Source of the DNA: Endomicrobiellum devescovinae | GTDB taxonomy: Bacteria > Elusimicrobiota > Endomicrobiia > Endomicrobiales > Endomicrobiaceae | DNA: 9,891 nt | Reading direction: 5' to 3' | Assembly (NCBI GenBank): GCA_031255495.1 | Contig: JAIRSK010000040.1 | Coordinates: forward strand, 1-9,891 | Shown: one piece after another, positions 1-6,366 of the stretch | How the letters are laid out: every line of letters begins with the position of its first letter | How positions within the stretch are numbered: position 1 is the first letter of the stretch | Notes under the pieces: model-generated | The model's database searches: none | The model's input: only the letters and a program-made list of their open reading frames with translations | What the model was told of the DNA's origin: nothing | Made by a program: the position numbers and the translations under genes

Positions 1-173
1 AGTGGTTTAATAACACAATATTTATAATGTGTGCCGACCATCAGGCTTATGGAGTTGGCGGCATCAATGGCTCTCTTGAAAAAACAAAAGTAGATAGAAC
101 TTTTAAAATACCAGCGCTATGTTATATCTACCGCCAACCCTATTACTCCTTCTACTTTCCCATTTATTACTAA
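1..173 (+). pseudogene. 3' remnant of a sulfatase / LTA synthase-family gene, truncated at a junction
   Basis: The + frame in phase with base 3 is open from the window edge to TAA at 171-173. Its first ~42 codons read WFNNTIFIMCADHQAYGVGG followed by a stretch ending FKIPALCYI (to base 128). This order is what the alkaline-phosphatase superfamily (sulfatases, LTA synthase, phosphoethanolamine transferases) shows near its C-terminal metal site: W-F-x-N-T-hydrophobic, then (A/G)-D-H with the metal-binding Asp-His, then a basic/aromatic-x-I/V-P-hydrophobic-Y segment. Family members normally continue with 'P-G' and a further region of roughly 50-150 residues. Here the similarity ends at CYI and the next 14 codons are antisense to the neighbouring PAS gene. 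I infer a gene truncated by rearrangement and probably inactive. The 5' part lies outside the window, so substrate and exact subfamily cannot be told. These enzymes usually act on the outer face of the cytoplasmic membrane. Confidence 0.6.
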
Positions 174-1109
174 TGGTGATTTTACCGATAAATAAACTTT
201 GCCTTCGTGAGATGTCTCTTCCTTACTAATTTTTTTACCTGTTTGTAAAACATATTCTGTATTCTTCCACACATGAAAAGGCAGTCTTTTAGCATCGTTA
301 TGTTCAATATCAGTATTACAAGATTCATTTTTATAAATGAAACTTCCAGTTTTGTCTATAACAAAAAAATTTACATTTATTGACTCTTCAGTTACAAATG
401 AAATAACTTGTTGATCAATTTTATCTTTTATAGATTCTATCCGATGTCTGTAAGATTGTTCATGGTTAGAGGTTCTATAATTTAAAATTTTAATATTCAA
501 CTTATAATATTTATCAACAAAATCCAGTGGTAATCCTAAATTCATAGGATAAATCATATTCACGTTATTAAAGAAAGCACAAGTATAAGCACATTCCTCT
601 AATATAAATTCTACACACGCTTGAATAGTAAAATCCCCTTTAAGAATCTCAGAATTTGCTTTGTCTAATACAACTTTTCTAAATTCTAGATTGATACCGT
701 TCCCCTTCTCATCTCCAGCAAAATCAATCATTATTTTTTGATACCATTTTTTGAATGTTTCAGTATCTAAGTATTCAGCCCAAGGTTTAATCTCTTTTGG
801 AATTCTTAATTTTTCAATAGCCTTTTCATTATTTTGAAACCATACGGTAGGTATGCTTATGTCAGAATATTTTTGAAAATTTTTGATGCCGTGCCTATAA
901 AGGTAAGAAGTGTCTGTTATAATAACCTTTTTTACTTTTCTTTTGATGCCTTCGCTATTTATTGTATTTACCAGCTCTTCAAACCCTTCTCCTGTTTGAC
1001 TTGCACATGCAAAAGATATAACTAAGTCTAAAACTATACTATTATCTTTTGCTTTTTCAAAAAATTCTTGACTTTCTTTGCTCCACTTCACTAATCTCTC
1101 TGTCGCCAT
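117..1109 (-). CDS. Cyclodipeptide synthase-like protein fused to a C-terminal PAS domain
   Basis: A 330-residue protein from ATG at 1109; an in-frame ATG at 1136 is less likely because AGGAG lies 8 bases before 1109. Residues ~1-210 resemble tRNA-dependent cyclodipeptide synthases, which condense two aminoacyl-tRNAs into a cyclic dipeptide. The cues are VISFACASQTGEGF (residues 30-43, with Ser32 where the catalytic serine would lie), VIITDTSYLYRHG (62-74, like the D-T-L-x-R-H motif of NYH-type members), a Trp-rich segment KPW...KKWY (109-123), and VEFILEEC (166-173), matching the V-E-Y-V-x-x-E helix that holds the catalytic Tyr/Glu (here Phe168 and Glu172). An IYP motif (186-188) may match the later Y-H. 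The Ser motif is divergent, so activity is uncertain. A charged helical linker (~212-243) leads to a PAS domain (~244-330: FFVIDKTGSFIYKN to GVIGLAVDIT) with no kinase or output domain after it. There is no signal peptide or membrane segment, so it is predicted cytosolic. It is transcribed away from the housekeeping operon. The family call rests on remembered motifs, not a search. Confidence 0.55.
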   Translation of the reverse strand: MATERLVKWSKESQEFFEKAKDNSIVLDLVISFACASQTGEGFEELVNTINSEGIKRKVKKVIITDTSYLYRHGIKNFQKYSDISIPTVWFQNNEKAIEKLRIPKEIKPWAEYLDTETFKKWYQKIMIDFAGDEKGNGINLEFRKVVLDKANSEILKGDFTIQACVEFILEECAYTCAFFNNVNMIYPMNLGLPLDFVDKYYKLNIKILNYRTSNHEQSYRHRIESIKDKIDQQVISFVTEESINVNFFVIDKTGSFIYKNESCNTDIEHNDAKRLPFHVWKNTEYVLQTGKKISKEETSHEGKVYLSVKSPLVINGKVEGVIGLAVDIT

Positions 1110-1117
1110 AAAATATT

Positions 1118-1122
1118 CTCCT
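1118..1122 (-). promoter_or_regulatory. Ribosome-binding site of the CDPS-like/PAS gene
   Basis: AGGAG on the - strand, 8 bases before the ATG at 1107-1109. It selects the MATERL start and rejects the upstream in-frame ATG at 1136, which would place this site inside the coding region. Confidence 0.8.
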
Positions 1123-1151
1123 AATATGCTTATCACAACGTAACTTATACT

Positions 1152-1180
1152 ATTATAATATATAAATCCATAATTTTTAA
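1152..1180 (-). promoter_or_regulatory. Candidate promoter of the CDPS-like/PAS gene
   Basis: On the - strand, a perfect TATAAT (+ coordinates 1152-1157) follows TTAAAA (1175-1180) at a 17-base spacing. The predicted start near 1145 would give a ~35-base leader containing the AGGAG site. The region is very AT-rich, so chance matches are easy and the -35 is only 4 of 6. Confidence 0.4.
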
Positions 1181-1232
1181 ATCTTTTTATTTAACTAGCT
1201 GATATATTTTAAAATGAATCTAAATTTTAGCG

Positions 1233-1261
1233 TTAACAAAACCATGAAAATATGATATAAT
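1233..1261 (+). promoter_or_regulatory. Sigma70-type promoter of the yggS-bioA operon
   Basis: TTAACA at 1233-1238 (5 of 6 to consensus), a 17-base spacer, then TATAAT at 1256-1261 (6 of 6) preceded by TG at 1253-1254, which makes an extended -10. It is the best promoter match in the window and points into the long gene run. The expected transcription start (about 1267-1269) falls on or just before the first possible start codon of yggS, so the leader would be at most about ten bases. Confidence 0.75.
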
Positions 1262-1277
1262 ACAGATGGTGTCAAAG

Positions 1278-1973
1278 ATGATAAATATTCGTGAGAATAT
1301 AGAGTTTGTTAGAGGTGTCGTAAAATCATCTGAGAGTGTTTCTTGTCCAGTGGATATTATAGCGGTGACAAAAACATTTCCTTATACAGATGTTTTATCG
1401 GCTTTGAATTGCGGCGTAAAGCATATAGGCGAAAATAAAATTCAGGAAGCCCTTCCTAAATTTGACCAACTGGGGTCTTCGTTATCTGGTGTTACAAAGC
1501 ATTTCATTGGGCGTTTGCAGACAAATAAAGCAAAAAAAGCTGTAGAAAATTTTGATTTTATACACTCTTTAGACAGCCTAAAATTAGCAGGTGTTATAAG
1601 TCGTTATGCGGCAAATGCTGGCAAAATTCAAAACTGTCTTATTGAGGTTAAGGTTTCAAAAGAAGATTCTAAAACAGGGATTTTGCCAAGAGACGTTAGT
1701 AATTTCTATGTCAAGTCTTTGTCAATCTCCAATATTGCAATAAGAGGGTTAATGGTCATAACTCCTTATAGTAAGAATCCAGAAGATTCAAGATGTTATT
1801 TTAGACAGGTAAAAAGTTTATTTGAAGATATAAAAAGATCTTTTGCCAATCCGAAATTTGATATTTTATCCATGGGAATGTCTTCAGATTACAAGATTGC
1901 AATTGAGGAGGGGGCAACCATGGTGAGAATCGGTTCGGCAATATTTGGAGAAAGAGATTATGGAGATAAGTAA
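1278..1973 (+). CDS. yggS: YggS/YlmE-family pyridoxal phosphate homeostasis protein (PLPBP)
   Basis: A single-domain TIM-barrel PLP-binding protein of 231 residues, the normal family length. It is thought to carry or buffer PLP in the cytosol and affects vitamin B6 and amino-acid balance; no enzymatic reaction is established for the family. Visible hallmarks: the PLP-lysine segment IIAVTKTFP (Lys32), HIGENKIQEALPKF (~49-62), KHFIGRLQTNKAKKAVENFD, and the C-terminal phosphate-binding stretch LSMGMSSDYKIAIEEGATMV followed by RIGSAIFGER. I chose the ATG at 1278 (MINIREN) because homologues start close to it and because an earlier in-frame ATG at 1266 lies on the predicted transcription start. 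A leaderless start at 1266, four residues longer, remains possible. It is the first gene of the operon and overlaps proC by 14 bases; yggS-proC adjacency is common in bacteria, which supports a shared role around PLP and amino acids. Confidence 0.95.
   Translation: MINIRENIEFVRGVVKSSESVSCPVDIIAVTKTFPYTDVLSALNCGVKHIGENKIQEALPKFDQLGSSLSGVTKHFIGRLQTNKAKKAVENFDFIHSLDSLKLAGVISRYAANAGKIQNCLIEVKVSKEDSKTGILPRDVSNFYVKSLSISNIAIRGLMVITPYSKNPEDSRCYFRQVKSLFEDIKRSFANPKFDILSMGMSSDYKIAIEEGATMVRIGSAIFGERDYGDK
1947..1950 (+). promoter_or_regulatory. Ribosome-binding site deciding the proC start
   Basis: GGAG inside the end of yggS, 9 bases before the ATG at 1960. This favours ATG 1960 over the in-frame TTG at 1945, which would overlap the site itself. 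Confidence 0.7.
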
Positions 1974-2772
1974 AAAGCTTTTTTTTATCGGTTCAGGGAA
2001 CATGGCATCTGCTATAATCAGCGGGCTTTTAGAGTCTAAACTTGTTAAATCTGAGAACATTGTTTGTAATGATGTCGTTAAAGAAAAAGTTTTAAATCTA
2101 CAAAGAAAATATGGAATATCTATTGGTGAAGATAAAGGCGAAGCGATAATAGGGGCGGATATAATTTTTCTTTCCGTAAAGCCTCAAAATATGCCCAAAG
2201 TGCTTGACGAGATAAGGCATTTTATAAGAAGTAAAGCTATTATTGTTTCAATTGCTGCTGGTATAACGACAAGATTTATTGAAGAGACTATTCAAAAGAA
2301 TATTGCTGTTATTAGGGCTATGCCTAATACTCCCGCTCTTGTTCGTTCAGGCGCAACAGCTTTATGTAAAGGGAGATTTGTATCAGACGATCAGCTGGAA
2401 AGAGCTAAAAGTTTGTTTGCTTCTATAGGGCAAGCCGAAATACTTGACGAGAAGAATTTTGACGTCATTACTGCTTTGTCTGGTTCCGGACCTGCATATA
2501 TATTCTATTTTTGCGAACTTATGCAAAAAGCTGCTGAAAAATTAGGTCTTGATAAAAACATATCTAAAACTTTTGCAGTTCAAACAGTTTACGGTGCTGG
2601 GAAAATGTTAAACATAACAAATGAGCCCGCTGAAACGCTTAAGGAAAAAGTAAAGTCGCCAAATGGGACTACAGAAGCAGCATTAAAATACTTTGAATCT
2701 CAAAAATTGCAAGACATTATTTATGAAGCAATGAATCAAGCAATGGAAAAATCTAAAGTGTTGAGCAAATAA
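1960..2772 (+). CDS. proC: Pyrroline-5-carboxylate reductase
   Basis: This enzyme catalyses the last step of proline synthesis: NAD(P)H-dependent reduction of 1-pyrroline-5-carboxylate to L-proline, in the cytosol. The protein has 270 residues, the usual length. An N-terminal Rossmann fold opens with FFIGSGNMASAI (~8-19) and continues through FLSVKPQNMP (~70-79), SIAAGIT (~97-103) and RAMPNTPALV (~119-128). The C-terminal dimerisation/active-site domain carries ALSGSGPAYIFYF (~172-184) and VKSPNGTTEAAL (~231-242), the family signature in which G-G-T-T is usual and N-G-T-T is seen here. The start overlaps the end of yggS by 14 bases, suggesting translational coupling. proB and proA are not in the window, so whether the whole glutamate-to-proline route exists cannot be judged. 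Confidence 0.96.
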   Translation: MEISKKLFFIGSGNMASAIISGLLESKLVKSENIVCNDVVKEKVLNLQRKYGISIGEDKGEAIIGADIIFLSVKPQNMPKVLDEIRHFIRSKAIIVSIAAGITTRFIEETIQKNIAVIRAMPNTPALVRSGATALCKGRFVSDDQLERAKSLFASIGQAEILDEKNFDVITALSGSGPAYIFYFCELMQKAAEKLGLDKNISKTFAVQTVYGAGKMLNITNEPAETLKEKVKSPNGTTEAALKYFESQKLQDIIYEAMNQAMEKSKVLSK

Positions 2773-2792
2773 ATTATGCAAAGGGGATTGAA

Positions 2793-3056
2793 ATGATTAT
2801 TAAGGTAAGAGTGATCCCGAATTCAAAAAGAAACGAAGTGGTAAGTAGAGTGGGTTCTATTTTGAGGGTTAAAATTGCTGCACCTGCTGTTGAAGGTAAA
2901 GCAAACGAAGAACTATGCGATTTTTTGGCAGATTTTTTTGATGTTAAAAGGTCTATGATTTTCTTGAGAAAAGGTGAGAGAGGCAGAGAGAAAACAATAG
3001 AAATAACTGGGCGCTCGGAAGAATCTCTTGACGAAGTTTTGGATACTATTCCGTGA
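2793..3056 (+). CDS. DUF167 / YggU family small protein
   Basis: An 87-residue protein with the hallmarks of the DUF167 (UPF0235, YggU) family: IIKVRVIPNSKRNEV at the N-terminus, LRVKIAAPAVEGKANEELCD in the middle (the P-A-V-E-G-K-A-N core), and FLRKGERGREKTIEITG near the C-terminus. The family has a compact alpha/beta fold and no established biochemical function. It is often encoded beside yggS, yggT or proC, as here, so it is part of a conserved neighbourhood rather than a random insertion. AGGGG stands 6 bases before the ATG. It lies 20 bases after proC and 47 bases before ileS. Confidence 0.92.
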   Translation: MIIKVRVIPNSKRNEVVSRVGSILRVKIAAPAVEGKANEELCDFLADFFDVKRSMIFLRKGERGREKTIEITGRSEESLDEVLDTIP

Positions 3057-3103
3057 AATATAAATTAATTATTATAAAGTTTTAAGTTTAAGGAAATAAA
3101 AAA

Positions 3104-5890
3104 ATGGCTGAGGAAAAAGACTATTCAAAAACTGTAAATCTGCCTAAAACAGATTTCCAAATGAAGGCTAATTTGTCTCAAAGAGAGCCTTCATTTGTTG
3201 AGGAGTGGGAGAAAAAACAACTTTACGTTAAGTTATGCGAAAAAAATAAAGATAAAGAGAAATTTATTTTTCATGACGGACCTCCATATGCGAACGCTCA
3301 TATACATATAGGAACTGGACTTAACAAAGTTTTAAAAGATTTCATTATAAAATATCGTTCAATGTCGGGGAATTATGTTCCTTTTACGCCGGGTTGGGAT
3401 TGCCATGGTCTTCCAATAGAGTTAATTGCTCTAAAAGAAATGAAGACTGACAAGAACAAAGTTGACAAAATTGTTTTTAGAAAACAAGCGGCAGACTTTG
3501 CAAAAAAATTTGTTGATATACAAAAAGAAGAGTTTAAGAGGCTTGGAGTTATAGCTGATTGGAATAATCCTTATCTTACTTTAGACCCAAAGTATGAGGC
3601 TTCAATAGTAAAAGTTTTTAAAGAGCTAGTTGAGAAAGGCTATATATACAGAAGAAAGAAACCCGTTTATTGGTGTCCTACTTGCGAGACTGCTATGGCT
3701 GATGCAGAAGTAGAGTATGCAGATCATGGGTCAGAATCTATATTTGTAAAATTTCAGATAATATCTTTGCCAGAGGCTTTAAAGTCAAAAGAAAATATAT
3801 TAAAAGATTTTTCTGTATTGATATGGACGACTACTCCGTGGACGCTTCCTGCAAACGTTGCATTGGCTTTTAATGGTGAGTCCGACTATGCCGCTATTGT
3901 TTATAAAATGGCGTCGGGGAATGAAGAAAAACTTATAATTGCTAAGCCTTTGCTTGAAAAGGTTAAAGAGAAAATAAAAGCTCTAAGCTATGATATTATT
4001 TTTGAAGCTAAAGGTGTTGATTTTGTAAATATAAAATGCCAAAACCCGCTTGTTGCAAACAGACAATCTCAAGGAATTTTAGCCGAGTTTGTAAGCATGG
4101 AAGATGGTACTGGCATAGTTCACATAGCACCTGGACACGGTCCTGAAGATTATCAGGCTGGATTAGAGTACGGGCTAGAGATATTATCCCCAATAAATGG
4201 TAAAGGTTTGTTTACAAAAGAAGTTCCTGAGTTTGAGAATGTCCATATATTCAAAGCTAATCCTTTAATAATAGAAAAACTTAGCAAAGAAGGAAAAATT
4301 CTTGCTCAGCTAAAACTTGAGCATTCTTATCCTCATTGTTGGAGATGCAAGAAGCCTATAATTTTTAGAGCTACCCCGCAATGGTTTTTATCAGTTGAGC
4401 ATGGCAATTTGAGAGAAAAACTTTTGGAATCTGTGAAAGACGTTAATTGGATTCCAAATTACGGTGAAAATAGAATAACTTCTATGTTAGAAAGTCGTCC
4501 CGATTGGTGCTTAAGCCGTCAGCGCTTATGGGGTGTGCCTATACCTGTTTTCTATTGCAAAGAATGTGGCGAGCCGCTTTTGGATACAAAAGTAATAGAT
4601 TCAATATCAAAACTTTTCGGTGAGAAAGGGTCGGATTCTTGGTTTGAAATGAGCGAAGAAGAGCTTTTAAAAGGAAGGAATGCAAAATGTTCTTCGTGTG
4701 GTGCAATAAGTTTTACAAAAGAAGAAGATATTTTAGACGTATGGTTTGATTCTGGCGTTTCATGCGAAGCGGTTTTATCAAGTAAGAATTATAAAGATTT
4801 GGAATTTCCTGCAGATTTGTATCTTGAAGGCAGCGATCAACATCGCGGTTGGTTTCAAACATCTCTCATACCATCTGTAGCTGTCAAAGGCGTGGCACCT
4901 TACAAAAATGTTTTAACGCACGGATTTGTTGTTGACGGTCAGGGTAAGAAAATGTCCAAATCGCTAGGAAACTTTGTATCAAGCGAACAGTTGATAAATA
5001 AATACGGGGCAGACATTCTTCGTCTTTGGATAGCCTCAAGTGATTACAAAGAAGACATAAGAGTTTCAGATGAAATTATAAAAGGTTTAAGCGATGCGTA
5101 CAGAAAAATAAGGAATACAGTAAGATTTTTGCTTGGCAATATAGGCGATTTTGACGTTAAAAAAGTTTTGGCGTTTAAAGAAATGCAGGAGATTGATAGA
5201 TACGCTTTAAGCAGGCTTCAGCAGCTTATATCATCTACTGCAGCCGCATACGAGAGTTATGAATTTCATAAGGCAGCTTCTGCGATAAATAATTTCTGTA
5301 CGGTATTCTTAAGCGGTTTCTATCTTGATGCGTTAAAAGATACTCTTTATTGCGATAAGAGAGAAAGCAAAGAAAGAATAAGCGCTCAGTCCGCCATGTT
5401 TGAGATATGTTCTGTACTTGTAAGGCTTATATCTCCAATACTTTCTTTTACTGCCGAAGAAGCATGGAATGAGTTAAAAAAACTTGATTCCAGTTTTGTT
5501 TGGTCAGTTTTTCTTTCCGATTTCCCTATAATGAACAGCAAATATATTCTGCAAGCCAAGACTATTGAAAAATGGGAAAGAATACTAGAAGCAAGAGAAA
5601 AAGCTTTATTTTCTTATGAAAAATTAAGACAAAATAAAGTTATAGGTTCAAATTTAGAGGCTTCTCTTAATATTACTTACGGACATAAATATGTTGAAGC
5701 ATTTAAAGATTTAAAACTTGTTAATTTATCTTTAGGAAGCTGGGATATAAAATATAAAAATTCAGATAAAGAAGATGAATTGACTATTGAAGCTGTAAAA
5801 TCTGAATATAAAAAGTGCGCCAGATGTTGGAGACATATAGACGGAATTAAAAATGATTTGTGCCCTAGGTGCTCGGAGGCTTTAAAATAA
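3104..5890 (+). CDS. ileS: Isoleucyl-tRNA synthetase (bacterial type)
   Basis: A class Ia aminoacyl-tRNA synthetase that charges tRNA-Ile in the cytosol and edits mischarged valine. It has 928 residues, typical of the bacterial (IleS1) type. Domains in order: Rossmann catalytic core with FIFHDGPPYANAHIHIG (~54-70) and PGWDCHGLPIE; CP1 editing domain with WTTTPWTLPANVALA and GTGIVHIAPGHGPEDY; return to the core with WCLSRQRLWGVPIPVFY, WFDSG and GSDQHRGWFQTS; KMSKS loop GKKMSKSLGN (616-620); helical anticodon-binding domain; and a C-terminal zinc module with Cys905, Cys908, Cys920 and Cys923. A further pair of Cys motifs (YCKEC and KCSSC) lies in the middle. The class I HIGH box reads HIGT (68-71): the last His is Thr. 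Every other landmark is intact, so the enzyme is presumably active. AAGGA precedes the ATG. The 47-base upstream gap is too short for a T-box leader, and none is seen. Confidence 0.98.
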   Translation: MAEEKDYSKTVNLPKTDFQMKANLSQREPSFVEEWEKKQLYVKLCEKNKDKEKFIFHDGPPYANAHIHIGTGLNKVLKDFIIKYRSMSGNYVPFTPGWDCHGLPIELIALKEMKTDKNKVDKIVFRKQAADFAKKFVDIQKEEFKRLGVIADWNNPYLTLDPKYEASIVKVFKELVEKGYIYRRKKPVYWCPTCETAMADAEVEYADHGSESIFVKFQIISLPEALKSKENILKDFSVLIWTTTPWTLPANVALAFNGESDYAAIVYKMASGNEEKLIIAKPLLEKVKEKIKALSYDIIFEAKGVDFVNIKCQNPLVANRQSQGILAEFVSMEDGTGIVHIAPGHGPEDYQAGLEYGLEILSPINGKGLFTKEVPEFENVHIFKANPLIIEKLSKEGKILAQLKLEHSYPHCWRCKKPIIFRATPQWFLSVEHGNLREKLLESVKDVNWIPNYGENRITSMLESRPDWCLSRQRLWGVPIPVFYCKECGEPLLDTKVIDSISKLFGEKGSDSWFEMSEEELLKGRNAKCSSCGAISFTKEEDILDVWFDSGVSCEAVLSSKNYKDLEFPADLYLEGSDQHRGWFQTSLIPSVAVKGVAPYKNVLTHGFVVDGQGKKMSKSLGNFVSSEQLINKYGADILRLWIASSDYKEDIRVSDEIIKGLSDAYRKIRNTVRFLLGNIGDFDVKKVLAFKEMQEIDRYALSRLQQLISSTAAAYESYEFHKAASAINNFCTVFLSGFYLDALKDTLYCDKRESKERISAQSAMFEICSVLVRLISPILSFTAEEAWNELKKLDSSFVWSVFLSDFPIMNSKYILQAKTIEKWERILEAREKALFSYEKLRQNKVIGSNLEASLNITYGHKYVEAFKDLKLVNLSLGSWDIKYKNSDKEDELTIEAVKSEYKKCARCWRHIDGIKNDLCPRCSEALK
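5875..5879 (+). promoter_or_regulatory. Ribosome-binding site of lspA, inside ileS
   Basis: GGAGG within the last codons of ileS, 11 bases before the GTG at 5891. The spacing is slightly long, but it is the only strong site and supports the unusual GTG start that abuts the ileS stop. Confidence 0.6.
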
Positions 5891-6364
5891 GTGAAAAAGC
5901 CGTTAATACTTGGCATTCTTATTTTTATTTTAGATCAGCTTACAAAATATTTGATTGTAAAACACGTGGATTATGCGACTGTTATAAACGTTATTCCTAT
6001 ATTTAATTTTTTTAATATTACAAATATTCATAATACAGGAACAGCTTTTAGCATATTACAAGGCAAAAATTTAATGATGTCCTTGATAATTTCTTTTTTT
6101 TTATTGGCTTTGTCATTATGGCTTTATAAAAACAAAGAAAAGTTTGATAATTTGCAGAAATACGCTTTCTGTCTTGTAATATTTGGCGGTTTTGGCAATC
6201 TCATGGATAGGTTTTTTAGAGGTTTTGTCGTTGATTTTTTGGATTTTGGTGTCAATTCTTTAAGATGGCCTTCTTTTAATGTGGCTGATTCTTTCATATG
6301 CATTGCAATGTTTTTGATTGCAATAGATCTACTATTTCTTGATGGGAAGCAAAAGGTAAGATAA
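5891..6364 (+). CDS. lspA: Lipoprotein signal peptidase (signal peptidase II)
   Basis: An inner-membrane aspartyl protease that removes the signal peptide from diacylglyceryl-modified prolipoproteins, just before the +1 cysteine. It has 157 residues, normal for the family, with four hydrophobic segments (~5-22, 62-79, 88-104, 131-150). Family motifs: FILDQLTKY (~12-20), NIHNTGTAFSI (~45-55), FGGFGNLMDR (~98-107), VVDFLDF (~113-119) and FNVADS (~129-134). Asp106, Asp115 and Asp133 are the conserved acidic residues that include the catalytic pair. Translation starts at GTG directly after the ileS TAA with no gap; the SD is inside ileS. lgt, which performs the preceding step on the same substrate, begins two bases after the lspA stop, so the pair is almost certainly co-expressed. 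ileS-lspA adjacency is widely conserved in bacteria. Confidence 0.97.
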   Translation: MKKPLILGILIFILDQLTKYLIVKHVDYATVINVIPIFNFFNITNIHNTGTAFSILQGKNLMMSLIISFFLLALSLWLYKNKEKFDNLQKYAFCLVIFGGFGNLMDRFFRGFVVDFLDFGVNSLRWPSFNVADSFICIAMFLIAIDLLFLDGKQKVR

Positions 6365-6366
6365 AA

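Larger units (their letters stand above)
1110..1277. other. Divergent intergenic region
   Basis: An AT-rich spacer between two head-to-head genes. It holds a candidate promoter for each direction and the - strand ribosome-binding site. I found no tRNA, clear terminator hairpin, insertion-sequence end or remaining piece of the truncated sulfatase gene in it. Confidence 0.7.

Noticed and set aside
834..1025. Open frame on the + strand opposite the CDPS-like/PAS gene
   Set aside because: It lies wholly antisense to a gene with a good start and ribosome site, has no SD of its own, and its translation shows no recognisable motif.
1..1277. Insertion sequence or phage ends around the truncated sulfatase gene
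   Set aside because: I looked for a transposase, terminal inverted repeats and target duplications near 117-131 and in 1110-1277 and found none.
1945..1959. In-frame TTG upstream start for proC
   Set aside because: It would overlap the GGAG that is well placed for ATG 1960, and it adds five residues not expected before the Rossmann strand.
3057..3103. T-box leader or separate promoter before ileS
   Set aside because: The gap is only 47 bases. It contains a TATAAA-like string at 3073-3078 but no -35 at acceptable spacing, no T-box sequence and no terminator hairpin.
4008..4193. Open frame on the - strand inside ileS
   Set aside because: It overlaps the IleRS editing domain, which is clearly coding; the antisense frame is incidental.
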